The position numbers and the translations under genes are program-made. Under the pieces are notes generated by a model. It was not told where the DNA came from, made no database searches, and worked only from the letters and a program-made list of their open reading frames with translations. Of a stretch of 64,000 nucleotides of DNA, positions 38,802 to 47,408 are shown piece after piece. Each line of letters starts with the position of its first letter. Position 1 is the stretch's first letter. This DNA is from an uncultured Granulosicoccaceae bacterium (GTDB lineage: Bacteria; Pseudomonadota; Gammaproteobacteria; Granulosicoccales; Granulosicoccaceae): NCBI GenBank assembly GCA_937920585.1, contig CAKZSB010000161.1:1-64000 (forward strand), written 5' to 3'.

Positions 38802-40313
38802 TTGAGTAGTGATCCGAACAGTCAGACCAGCGCGCCCAACCCCTATTGGGTGCTGTTGACCGTCTCGCTATGCACAATGCTTTATTCGATGACGGTGACG
38901 GTCGTCAACGTGACGCTGCCGCAGTTGCAAGGCTCACTGTCTGCCAGTCCTGACCAGATCGCCTGGGTCGTGACACTGAATGTAGTGGGTACGGCGATTG
39001 TCACGCCGATGACAGGCTGGCTGACCAGCAAGCTTGGACAGCGCTATCTGATGCTGGGCAGTGTCGGTGGTTTTGCGGTCGCCTCTTTTTTGTGTGCGAC
39101 CGCAGAATCACTCGGGCCGATGCTGTTGTATCGCGTCGCTCAGGGTGTTTTTGGTGCGCCGATTGTGCCCGTATCGCAAGCGCTGGTACTGGCGTCATTT
39201 TCGTCGGACAAGCGTGCGATGGCACAGGGTTTTTTCGGCATGGCAGTGGTCGCTGGGATGGGGCTCGCGCCAGTGATTGGCGGCTATGTCGCGGAGCACT
39301 ATAACTGGCGCGCGATCTTTCTGTTGTTGCTGCCCGTCTGTGGCGCAGCAATTCTGATGACCCTGGTGTTCATTCGCCAGGCGGGCAGGGCGGAAGGCCA
39401 CCGGCTGGACTGGACCGGCTTTTTGTCTTTGTCTGTTGGCATCGCCTGCCTGCAACTGTTGCTGGATCGCGGCGAGAGTCTTGGCTGGTTTAGCTCGGGC
39501 GAGGTGTTGTTGTATCTGGCCGGGCTGATTCTCGCCAGTTACCTGTTTGTGGTTCACACTGCGACCTGCGATCAGCCGTTTTTTAATCGCGAACTGCTGC
39601 GCGATCGCAACTTCAGCGTTGGTCTTATGCTGGTGTGTTTCTACGGCATGTTGAATTTTACGCCGATTACGCTGCTGCCTCCGATGCTGCAGAATCAGCT
39701 GGGGTATCCGGATTCACTGGTAGGCTGGTTGCTGGCCATGCGCGGGCTGGGCATGATCGGCGGTTTTTATGTGGCCGGACGAATGGGTCGTGTTGATCCG
39801 CGCATCAGCATGGGTATTGGTTTTGCGATGATCGGCGTCAGTGGTCTGGCGTTGGCGACGGTGCAGCCGGACTATGCCGCAAACTGGGTTGCCTGGGCCG
39901 GGCTGTTGCAGGGCATTGGCAGCGGCATTTTGTGGGTGCCGGTTACCACCGCCGCGTTTTCAACGCTGCCGGACAGATTGCTGCCAGACGGTGCGGCAAT
40001 ATTTCATTTACTGCGTAATGTCGGGCAGAGTGTTTATATCGCGCTGAGCTTTCTGGTCGTGGTGCGCAGCAGCCAGATCAACTACGGCGAGCTGGTACAG
40101 AATCTCAGTCCGTTGAACGATCGACTGACGCTGCCATGGGTAACGGGGTTGTGGGGTATAGATAACGTGGCCGCGTTGCGCGCAGCCAGTAGCGAGAGCT
40201 TCCGGCAAGCACAACTGATTGCCTTTAATAATGCGTTTTTGCTCTATAGCTGGACTTGCTTCGCCGTGATACCGATTGTATTTTTATGGCGCAAGCCTGC
40301 GGCGGCGACATAG
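38802..40313 (+). CDS. DHA2-family multidrug transporter, EmrB-like
   Basis: 503-residue major facilitator with about 14 membrane segments. Motifs: LCTMLYSMTVTVVNVTLPQL in the first helix, GWLTSKLGQRY (motif A) and motif C-like GMGLAPVIGGYVAEHYNWR. It would pump drugs or fatty-acid-like compounds by proton antiport together with the divergent EmrA-like adaptor and an outer-membrane channel not present here. Start is TTG at 38802, with AAGGATGG about 12 bp upstream. In E. coli emrA and emrB are co-directional; here they diverge. Confidence 0.92.
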   Translation: MSSDPNSQTSAPNPYWVLLTVSLCTMLYSMTVTVVNVTLPQLQGSLSASPDQIAWVVTLNVVGTAIVTPMTGWLTSKLGQRYLMLGSVGGFAVASFLCATAESLGPMLLYRVAQGVFGAPIVPVSQALVLASFSSDKRAMAQGFFGMAVVAGMGLAPVIGGYVAEHYNWRAIFLLLLPVCGAAILMTLVFIRQAGRAEGHRLDWTGFLSLSVGIACLQLLLDRGESLGWFSSGEVLLYLAGLILASYLFVVHTATCDQPFFNRELLRDRNFSVGLMLVCFYGMLNFTPITLLPPMLQNQLGYPDSLVGWLLAMRGLGMIGGFYVAGRMGRVDPRISMGIGFAMIGVSGLALATVQPDYAANWVAWAGLLQGIGSGILWVPVTTAAFSTLPDRLLPDGAAIFHLLRNVGQSVYIALSFLVVVRSSQINYGELVQNLSPLNDRLTLPWVTGLWGIDNVAALRAASSESFRQAQLIAFNNAFLLYSWTCFAVIPIVFLWRKPAAAT

Positions 40314-40369
40314 CGAGATGAACCCAATCGTCGGCTCTGTGCGTCAGAGCCGACGTTGATACCAGTTAG

Positions 40370-41608
40370 TTACTTCGATTTTTTACCCGCGCCCGCGTGG
40401 ACCAGGGCGGTGGCTTGATCCAGTCGAGGGTGGCCCGCTTTGAAAGCGGCATGCAGATCGTCTTCGGAATCCATTGAGCGCAAAGCCTCGACGATGACAT
40501 GGATCGCGGCCAGCACATCCTGCGTGTTACCGCTTTCGGAAATCGTGTGCATGTTGCGAATCGGGAAGCCGATTGAGGTCGCAGCGCAATCGATACTGGC
40601 GAGCACGCCTGCCATGCCGTCGGTGCCGGTGTCGTTACCGCAAACGTCAATTTGAATCGGGATATCGTGTTCGAGGGCCGTGCGCTTGATGCGCGCATTG
40701 AGCTGCTCGCTGACGATGGCGCCGGTCGACAGAGTAAATCCCTTGCCCATCTCAAGTGGTGACATGTTTCGATCGCCGATATTGGGGGCGGCGACGTAAT
40801 CGTGATTTACATCAACTGCAATAATGGCATCGGGTTTCAGTTCACCAGCCGCAACTCGGCTGCCGAAGCGGCCGATTTCCTCGTGCGAGGCACAGGCGAA
40901 CATGCAGCGTACGTTTTCAGTGCCGCCCGCTTCTGCGATTAGTCGTGCAGCCTCGGCGGCGACAAAACAACCCAGACCATTATCCAGGTAGGCGCCATAA
41001 AAAGTGTTGGGGCTGAAACCCTTCTTGATCGGGCGATTCAGCAATAGTGTGTCGCCGGGGCGAATGCCCAGTTTTTCAATCTGGCCTGCTTTGTCAGCGC
41101 CGTGAATTTGCAGCTCGAGGTAGAGTTGTTTGGGCTTGATGCCCTTGTCGCCCGTGCGTTGTGCCGGTTCTGAAAAGTGAATAGCTCCCAGAGCCTCGAC
41201 GGTGCCGCCACTGAGTGTGCGATAGCTACCGGGATTTTCAGGATCTTCGCTGTAGAGGGTAACTTCGTGGCCAATCAGTGTGGCTGGCAAAAACGCATCG
41301 CTGTTAATCCAGATCTTGCCATCCGATGCGATCTTTCGGACCTGCATGCGAATTTTGTCGGCGTGGCCAATGATCATTACCGAGAACATATCGTCCTGGC
41401 CCGGGTGGCTATCCCAGACAACACCCGCATTGCCCTGGAACTGATGCAGATGCCAGCTATCGGGCAGTACCTTGTCGAGTGCCGGTTTGATTACACCCAT
41501 TGTCATCGCACTTTCGAGCCCGACCGGACTGGGCGCGGCTATGATGTCGCGCATCAGGTCGAATTGCTTTGCCGGCATCGGGCTGTTCCAGGGTGCTTTC
41601 TTGCTCAT
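40370..41608 (-). CDS. M42-family metallopeptidase
   Basis: 412-residue di-zinc aminopeptidase of the M42 (glutamyl aminopeptidase/cellulase-like) family. Expected ligands are in GHADKIRM (His), AYLDNG (Asp), SHEEIG (catalytic and metal Glu), AVDVNHD (Asp) and NMHTISE (His). Cytoplasmic, forming tetrahedral dodecamers in known members. It resembles the M42 peptidase of NAGGN osmoprotectant clusters, but no such cluster is present, so a general peptidase is the safer call. It is 35 bp downstream of yceH. Confidence 0.88.
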   Translation of the reverse strand: MSKKAPWNSPMPAKQFDLMRDIIAAPSPVGLESAMTMGVIKPALDKVLPDSWHLHQFQGNAGVVWDSHPGQDDMFSVMIIGHADKIRMQVRKIASDGKIWINSDAFLPATLIGHEVTLYSEDPENPGSYRTLSGGTVEALGAIHFSEPAQRTGDKGIKPKQLYLELQIHGADKAGQIEKLGIRPGDTLLLNRPIKKGFSPNTFYGAYLDNGLGCFVAAEAARLIAEAGGTENVRCMFACASHEEIGRFGSRVAAGELKPDAIIAVDVNHDYVAAPNIGDRNMSPLEMGKGFTLSTGAIVSEQLNARIKRTALEHDIPIQIDVCGNDTGTDGMAGVLASIDCAATSIGFPIRNMHTISESGNTQDVLAAIHVIVEALRSMDSEDDLHAAFKAGHPRLDQATALVHAGAGKKSK

Positions 41609-41643
41609 GTATTCTCGAATGTTGTTAGCGGTTGGTGTTGTTG

Positions 41644-42348
41644 TTAGTCGTCAGCGATTGTGTCTGTGGGGGCACTTGATTTGCCATGGCCGGTCAGCTC
41701 ATATAGCTGATCGAGTTCCATACGCAATTGTGACACTTCTTGTTGCAGCGCTGCGATTTCTGCGTTGTTGCCACGGCTGCTGGCAGTTTGTGCCGGCGAG
41801 TGTGCTGGCATCTCGGGGGTGCCGCACAGCAAGTGCCCGTAGCGGTCCTCGCGTTGCCCTGCACCGCGAGGAATCAGCAATGCCAGCGGCTCATCGCCCT
41901 GCGTCATTCTCTCCAGGCTGATGTTCAGATCATCGCGATCCTGAAATTCGAACATACGCTGCGTTCGCGTGTGCAGTTCGTTGATGGTTTGCGGGCCGCG
42001 CAGCATCATCACGGTCAGCAGCGCCTGTTGTTTTTTACTGATGCTCAGTTCGTGAGTCAGGCGTTGCTCATAGCGTTCACTTCTGGCGCCCATCTCGTAG
42101 CGAACGAATTTGCGGGTTTCGAGCTGGCGCAGTGTGCGAACCGTATCGCCCTGCTGGTAATCGGTTACCGGCTCCCGATTGGACTTCTGGTTACAGGCGC
42201 TCAACAGGCTTTTTACGGTCAGCGGGTAGGCATCTGGTGTGGTCAGTTGCTTTTCCATCAGTGCTGCCAGAATCCGTGCTTCAACCTCGCTGAGCATAGG
42301 GGCATCATCCGCCTCGCTATCACTTTCAGTTGTAATTTCTTCGCTCAC
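41644..42348 (-). CDS. yceH: YceH family (DUF480) protein
   Basis: 234-residue cytoplasmic protein with two winged-helix-like repeats (about 20-100 and 105-180). Family strings: LSEVEARILAALMEKQ, TPDAYPLTVKSLLSACNQK and LRGPQTINELHTRTQRM. C-terminal coiled coil about 195-220. Function is not known; DNA binding is possible from the fold. Acidic N-terminus (residues 1-17). Lies between the M42 peptidase and PfkB kinase on the same strand. Confidence 0.9.
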   Translation of the reverse strand: MSEEITTESDSEADDAPMLSEVEARILAALMEKQLTTPDAYPLTVKSLLSACNQKSNREPVTDYQQGDTVRTLRQLETRKFVRYEMGARSERYEQRLTHELSISKKQQALLTVMMLRGPQTINELHTRTQRMFEFQDRDDLNISLERMTQGDEPLALLIPRGAGQREDRYGHLLCGTPEMPAHSPAQTASSRGNNAEIAALQQEVSQLRMELDQLYELTGHGKSSAPTDTIADD

Positions 42349-42399
42349 GTTTTTCCTGTCGAATGGGGCGGCTGCATTGACCGTTTGAGTTATATACCA

Positions 42400-43323
42400 T
42401 CACCGTCGTTTGACAAGGCGTTCGGCAACCGAATGTGTCGCCAGCCAGTGATCGACTTCTGCTCTGCAGGGTATGCCATCGCGCCCGCCAAACCGCGAGC
42501 ACTTAATGGCCGCGGCTGCATTAGAAAAGAGTATAGCCTGTGATTCCGATCTGCATTCGGCCAGTGCCAGTGCGAACGCACCATGCCAGGTATCGCCTGC
42601 ACCCAGTGTGTCCTTTGCCTCGATTGTGAAAGCTGCGGTGTGCCGGCAACTCTGCCCGTCGCTCCAGTACACGCCCTGGTTGCCATCGGTCACAGCGACC
42701 CAGTTCCGGTGTTGTCGAGCGATGGTGGTAATGGCGTCGGTCGGTTCAGTGTTTGGCCGGTAACTTTGCAGTCCCTGCATCGAAAATATGCAGTGGCTGG
42801 CCATCGCGATAGCCGACTCACATTCATCCAGCGGCTGTTCGGCATCGAGCACGCCGGGGATTTGCAGATCAGCTGCCAACTGCATCGCGCGCGTGGCACC
42901 GGCGGGCCATTTGGTATCGGCGACAATCGCCTTGGCAGCGCAATGAGTGGTGTTGAGCCAATCCGCCGACTGTGGCAATCCGGCATCGCGATAGTTGGCG
43001 ATCAGCCGCTCGCCGTCACCGTCTATGAACACCGCTGACTGGGATGAGCGACATCCTTCAAAGCGACGCACCAGGCTGCAATCGACACCGTCGCGCACCA
43101 GATCAGCGACGATGCTCGACGCCGTGGCGTCATCGCCTAATCGAGCCGCCAGGCTCGCCTGGCCGCCCAGTCGAGACACGGCTACCGCTGCGTTGGCGGC
43201 ACCGCCGCCACCGGTTATGGTCAACGCATTGGCGCGATATTTTTGTGCTTTTGTCGGCAGCTTGTCGAAGCCGTAGACCCGGTCCTCGACTGCGACTCCC
43301 ACACACATCACGAGGGGTTTCAT
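42400..43323 (-). CDS. PfkB-family sugar kinase
   Basis: 307-residue ribokinase-fold kinase. Signature 1 GGGGAANAAVAVSRLGG is at about 38-54 and signature 2 AKDTLGAGDTWHGAF at 236-250, with D244 as catalytic base. Similar to sulfofructose or ketohexokinase-like members, but the sugar cannot be assigned. Diverges from the nitrile hydratase genes over 161 bp, so a shared regulatory region is possible. Confidence 0.88.
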   Translation of the reverse strand: MKPLVMCVGVAVEDRVYGFDKLPTKAQKYRANALTITGGGGAANAAVAVSRLGGQASLAARLGDDATASSIVADLVRDGVDCSLVRRFEGCRSSQSAVFIDGDGERLIANYRDAGLPQSADWLNTTHCAAKAIVADTKWPAGATRAMQLAADLQIPGVLDAEQPLDECESAIAMASHCIFSMQGLQSYRPNTEPTDAITTIARQHRNWVAVTDGNQGVYWSDGQSCRHTAAFTIEAKDTLGAGDTWHGAFALALAECRSESQAILFSNAAAAIKCSRFGGRDGIPCRAEVDHWLATHSVAERLVKRR

Positions 43324-43484
43324 AGGCTTATTGGCTGCACTCGATGCAGGTATCGTTGGTCAATGTGGTGGTGCTGTGGCGAATTGGCTGGATCATGCCA
43401 TGCTTTATCGTGATAATCCCGGTTGGGCTTTGAGCATTGCGCCCCAACCGCCCTATCGTTATCTAATCGCCCGGGAGAATTGCC

Positions 43485-44102
43485 ATGTCCGACACGCCAC
43501 TGCCGCATCACTCTGCGCCGCTGAGCGACCTCGAACAGCGCGTAAAAAGCCTCGAATCTCTGCTGATCGAGAAAGGTCTGGTTGACCCTGCCGCACTGGA
43601 TCTGCTGGTCGATACCTACGAAACCCGGGTGGGCCCGCGCAACGGCGCCAGCGTAGTGGCGCGCGCATGGACCGACGATGATTATCGTCAAAGGCTGCTG
43701 GATGACGCCACGTCGGCCATTCTCGAGCAGGGCTATCGGGGACGCCAGGGTGAGCACATGGTTTGTGTGGAGAACACCCCGCAGGTACACAACATGGTGG
43801 TGTGCACGTTATGTTCATGTTACCCGTGGCCGGTGCTCGGCTTGCCGCCCAATTGGTACAAGTCGTCCGAATATCGGGCCAGAGCGGTGAGCGAGCCGCG
43901 CGCGGTACTGGCAGAGTTTGGCGTTGAGCTCGCGCCGGAAGTTGAAGTTCGCGTTTGGGATTCAACGGCGGAGATACGCTATATGGTGTTACCGATGAGA
44001 CCCGCTGGCACCGATCATCTCGATGCCGGGCAACTGGCCGAATTGGTGAGCCGTGACTCGATGATAGGCGTGGCTCTGGCACAAGAGAGTAGTGCAGCGT
44101 GA
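43485..44102 (+). CDS. nthA: Nitrile hydratase alpha subunit, cobalt type
   Basis: 205-residue catalytic subunit of the alpha-beta nitrile hydratase that hydrates nitriles to amides. The metal claw is C107-T108-L109-C110-S111-C112; Thr at the second position marks the non-corrin Co(III) type, where Fe enzymes have Ser. The second and third cysteines are normally oxidised to sulfinic and sulfenic acids. [18 protein letters not shown] and VCVENTP are typical. Stop overlaps the beta-subunit start (GTGA). No downstream activator or amidase gene is seen. Confidence 0.96.
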   Translation: MSDTPLPHHSAPLSDLEQRVKSLESLLIEKGLVDPAALDLLVDTYETRVGPRNGASVVARAWTDDDYRQRLLDDATSAILEQGYRGRQGEHMVCVENTPQVHNMVVCTLCSCYPWPVLGLPPNWYKSSEYRARAVSEPRAVLAEFGVELAPEVEVRVWDSTAEIRYMVLPMRPAGTDHLDAGQLAELVSRDSMIGVALAQESSAA

Positions 44103-44761
44103 ACGGTGCCCACGATCTTGGTGGAAAACACGGCTTTGGCCCGATAGATACCAGCCAGCAGGTAAATTTCGCCCATGAATGGGAAGAGCAGGTATTCAAG
44201 CTAACGCTCGCCTGTGGCATGTTGGGCCAATGGAATATCGACGAATCCCGTTTTGCCAGAGAAGACACTGACCCTGCCCACTATCTGACCAGTAGCTATT
44301 ATGAGCACTGGCTCGATGGGCTCGAGCGGTTGTTGCTGGAAAAGGGGCTGGTGTCGGAACAGGAGCTGACAGAGCGCAAGGCAGACGGAAAATCAACGTT
44401 GTCAGCGGTTGCTGCCGGGCAGGTGCCAGCGATACTGGCAGCGGGCGGCCCAACGTTGCTCGACACCGACAGGCGCGCAATGTTCGAGTCGGGTCAGCGT
44501 GTTGTTGTGATCGACGATAATCCGCGCACGCATACCCGCGCACCGGGCTATGTCAAAGGCAAGACCGGAACAATAATTCAACATTACGGCGCGCATATCT
44601 TTGCCGACGAACACGCCCGCTCGGCCAAAAAAGAGCCACAGTACCTGTATTCAGTTGAATTTGATGCGATTGATCTCTGGGGCCGAGTTACGGCGCAGGC
44701 GCCCAGTGTGGTTCGGGTAGATTTATTCGAACCCTATCTGCGTGCCGAGCCAGTTACCTGA
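44099..44761 (+). CDS. nthB: Nitrile hydratase beta subunit
   Basis: 220-residue structural partner of Nth[17 protein letters not shown] at the N-terminus is diagnostic. The C-terminal SH3-like barrel (about 125-220) contains [16 protein letters not shown] and the final WGRV...DLFEPYL. Start is GTG overlapping the alpha stop. The alpha-beta order is common in Fe enzymes, while many Co enzymes have beta-alpha, so the arrangement is somewhat unusual. Confidence 0.96.
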   Translation: MNGAHDLGGKHGFGPIDTSQQVNFAHEWEEQVFKLTLACGMLGQWNIDESRFAREDTDPAHYLTSSYYEHWLDGLERLLLEKGLVSEQELTERKADGKSTLSAVAAGQVPAILAAGGPTLLDTDRRAMFESGQRVVVIDDNPRTHTRAPGYVKGKTGTIIQHYGAHIFADEHARSAKKEPQYLYSVEFDAIDLWGRVTAQAPSVVRVDLFEPYLRAEPVT

Positions 44762-44786
44762 TCCCGTTTATTTCGGCTGCCCATCT

Positions 44787-45680
44787 ATGCGAATAGTTTC
44801 CCTGTTGCCCGGTGCAACCGAAATCCTCTGCGCACTGGGATTGCGCGGGCAATTGGTCGCCATCAGTCATGAGTGCGACTATCCGGCCGATGTTCTGAAA
44901 TTGCCGCGTGTGTCGTCAACGCTGCTGTCGTCTGAGCAGGAGTCGGCAACGATCGACAAGCTTGTCAGTGATGCCAACAAAAATGGCGAGCCGCTGAATT
45001 TACTCGATTTGCCGCTGCTGCAGACGCTCGATGCCGATCTTGTGGTGAGTCAGAGCCTGTGTGATGTCTGTGCAATTGACGCCAATGCGATCGAGCAGGT
45101 GATACCTTCAAGTGGTAACGGGCCGTCCATTGTCAGCCTGAGTGGCGCTGATTTCGCCGGCTTGCTGAACGATATTCGAGCAATCGGGCAGATCACGCAA
45201 ACTTCGCAATTAGCGGAGCAATTATGCACAGACCTTTCGACACGCTGGCACGATGAGCCATGTGATTCTGCCATTGGAACGCCGAGCGTATTATTTGTTG
45301 AGTGGTCAGACCCCGGGTACTACGCAGGGCACTGGGTGCCACAAATGATTTCACGCGCCGGAGGGTGTGATATTTTTGGCGTGGCAGGCGAACGTTCGGG
45401 TGTGTTTAATTGGCCGCACGCGCAGGAAAAAGCGCCCGATGTTATTGTTTTTGGCTGCTGTGGATTCGACTTACAGCGCAATGTTCAAATAGCAGAGGAT
45501 TTCGCGGCAACACCGATGGGCAGTGTGATGGCTGCGGGCGCGGGTGGCGGGCTTTGGGCGGTGGATTCGAACAGTTACTTCAGTCGCCCGGGACCCCGGG
45601 TGGTTGACGGAATGCTGGCGCTGGCAAGCCTGTTTCGCGGACGAGAAACTAAAGGGGTCAGTGCGCGAGTGCTCGCCTGA
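44787..45680 (+). CDS. BtuF-fold cobalamin-binding-like protein without signal peptide
   Basis: 297-residue periplasmic-binding-protein fold (type III) related to BtuF: RIVSLLPGATEILCALG, ISHECDYP, LDADLVVSQSLCDVCA and a long C-terminal PDVIVFGCCGFDL segment. The chosen ATG 44787 gives no signal peptide, so it appears cytoplasmic, unlike true BtuF; the upstream frame (from 44742) does not add one. Such cytosolic forms are found alone in many genomes. Being 25 bp behind nthB, it may handle cobalt or a corrinoid for the nitrile hydratase; this is inference. No btuC/btuD genes are nearby. Confidence 0.7.
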   Translation: MRIVSLLPGATEILCALGLRGQLVAISHECDYPADVLKLPRVSSTLLSSEQESATIDKLVSDANKNGEPLNLLDLPLLQTLDADLVVSQSLCDVCAIDANAIEQVIPSSGNGPSIVSLSGADFAGLLNDIRAIGQITQTSQLAEQLCTDLSTRWHDEPCDSAIGTPSVLFVEWSDPGYYAGHWVPQMISRAGGCDIFGVAGERSGVFNWPHAQEKAPDVIVFGCCGFDLQRNVQIAEDFAATPMGSVMAAGAGGGLWAVDSNSYFSRPGPRVVDGMLALASLFRGRETKGVSARVLA

Positions 45681-45751
45681 TCTGCCTTAAAGTTGATGGA
45701 GAAATGGCCAGGCCGCTCGCAATGAACGGCCCGGATGCCAAATGCTTTTCT

Positions 45752-46159
45752 CTACGCAGCAGCGTATTGACGCGTTTGTAGTTCGCGTCTGGCTTGCGCT
45801 TCTGCGGTGTAGCGTGATGTAGGCCTGATCAGTAACCGCTTGATGCCGATCTCGTCGCCGGTATCTTCGCAAAAACCGTATTCGCCGATGCGGATGCGAT
45901 GCAGGGATTTATCGATGTCCCGGATTAGATGTGTTTCACGCTCCTTCATCCGGACCTGAATCCAGTACTGCTCTTCCTGAGTCGCGCGATCCGACTCATC
46001 AGCAGCACGCTCGGCATCGAGCTGAATTTCGTCATCGCTTTCGTTTCCGTGCTCAAGCGACTGACGCATTTCAAGCAAGTGCTGACGAAAAAAGGCCAGT
46101 TGTTCGTCATTCATGTAATCCTCTTCTGGCGCAGCAAGGATTTCTTCTTCCGTTAACAT
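45752..46159 (-). CDS. dksA: DksA-type RNA polymerase-binding factor, zinc-less
   Basis: 135-residue secondary-channel factor that works with ppGpp on rRNA and amino acid promoters. Coiled-coil hairpin about 20-95 with the DxxDxA-type tip in DAERAADESDRA, then a globular end. The zinc-finger cysteines are changed: one Cys remains (YGFCEDTG) and the other three positions are Thr, Thr and Ala (RYTAEAQ). This C-T-T-A pattern is like P. aeruginosa DksA2, which works without zinc. Shorter than E. coli DksA (151). Transcribed alone; a long region without genes lies upstream. Confidence 0.9.
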   Translation of the reverse strand: MLTEEEILAAPEEDYMNDEQLAFFRQHLLEMRQSLEHGNESDDEIQLDAERAADESDRATQEEQYWIQVRMKERETHLIRDIDKSLHRIRIGEYGFCEDTGDEIGIKRLLIRPTSRYTAEAQARRELQTRQYAAA

Positions 46160-46661
46160 GTTTAGTGAAGACCTCTGGAAGGAATTTTATTGGTTATAAT
46201 TCCGTGGCTTGAAATCGAATGTTGCCAAATTACATTGACAAACACGTGAAAGGAGTAGCGTCTGGAATACAGAAAACCTTAACAAAATCCTGAACACTGT
46301 GACCTGCGCACTCTAACTGGCAGAGCTTTACAAAACGCAGGCATAACCCGGCCGTCCCGATGGACTTAACCGTCGGAGATTTGTCAGCCTGGAGCGACTC
46401 AAGGACTCTGTCTTGATTGTTTGTGCACAAGTTCGATCATCTCGATTTGTGCGCAGTGCCAAGCGTTGCCAGACCATAGATTTGGTCAGTGTGGCCGGGC
46501 TCGGACTCGGCTACTGTGTATTCCAGAGAGAGCACATTTCGCGCCCGCACCGCAGTTGCGGGCAAATAATATCGATCGTAATTTTATTCTGTTCACGGTT
46601 CAGTAGATCTGCTGCATAGAACCTGCGCAGCAGGACCCTGCGGTTGTCTGCGGTGCAAACC
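46160..46661. other. 502-bp region without a recognisable gene
   Basis: Lies between the start of dksA and the stop of rsmE, both on the minus strand, so it should hold the dksA promoter and an rsmE end. A 7-bp perfect hairpin, GCCCGCA/TGCGGGC at 46543-46563, lacks a T-run. Short frames (about 60-75 codons) have no family resemblance. I see no tRNA-like or known riboswitch pattern. Confidence 0.6.
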
Positions 46662-47402
46662 TTACTGAATAGTGCACAAGTCGCCGTATAGCGCCTGCAT
46701 CACAGCGATCGCCGCCAGCCCGGCAGTCTCGGTGCGCAGCACTCGCGGGCCGAACTGTACGGGCAGTAGTTGATGTGTGGCTGCAGTGGCGAGTTCAGTC
46801 GGGCTGAATCCGCCTTCCGGTCCAATCACGATCGTGCAGGACGTGAGTCCAGGCTGGCATGCCTGGCTGAAGCTCTGCCCGGCTGCCGGATCGAGTAGCA
46901 GAGTTGTGTTTTTTTCGCGTGCGTTTAGCCATTGCTCGAATGACCGGGGCGGTTCGATTCGAGGCAATGTGCTGCGATTGCTTTGCGCACAGGCACTCAC
47001 TGCAATTTTCTGCCAGTGTTCCAGCTTGCGCGATTGCTTGTCTTTAGAAATCTGCAGTATTGATCGGTCGTTACTGACCGGCTCTATCGCATGTACACCC
47101 AGCTCGGTGGCCTTCTGTACAACCAGATCGAGCTTGGCCCCTTTAGCCAGCGATTGAACCAGCGTGATCTTCAGGGGCGACTCGGTGGTATTGGGTTGCA
47201 TTGATTCAATCAGCACGCGCGTCGCACCGGCAACTGAGACAATCGATGCCAGATAATCGTTGCCATCGCCAGAAAACAGCGTGACCGGGTCACCAATCTG
47301 GCGCCTCAGTACCCGGGCCAAATAGCGGCTGTTGTCAGCATCAAGGGTGATTTCGTGGCCCACCGGGAGCGATGAGTCGACAAATACTCGTGGTCTTCGC
47401 AC
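46662..47402 (-). CDS. rsmE: 16S rRNA m3U1498 methyltransferase
   Basis: 246-residue SPOUT methyltransferase that methylates N3 of U1498 in 16S rRNA. An N-terminal PUA-like domain (about 1-70, RVFVDSSLPVGHEITLDADNSRYLARVLR) precedes the trefoil-knot domain with IGPEGGFSPTEL and the final LGxRVLRTETA-type knot (FGPRVLRTETAGLAAIAVM). Six bp after the dnaG stop, suggesting one transcript with dnaG. Confidence 0.97.
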   Translation of the reverse strand: MRRPRVFVDSSLPVGHEITLDADNSRYLARVLRRQIGDPVTLFSGDGNDYLASIVSVAGATRVLIESMQPNTTESPLKITLVQSLAKGAKLDLVVQKATELGVHAIEPVSNDRSILQISKDKQSRKLEHWQKIAVSACAQSNRSTLPRIEPPRSFEQWLNAREKNTTLLLDPAAGQSFSQACQPGLTSCTIVIGPEGGFSPTELATAATHQLLPVQFGPRVLRTETAGLAAIAVMQALYGDLCTIQ

Positions 47403-47408
47403 TGGTCG

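Noticed and set aside
46543-46563. GCCCGCA/TGCGGGC hairpin
   Set aside because: Followed by A-rich sequence, not T-run; not called a terminator.
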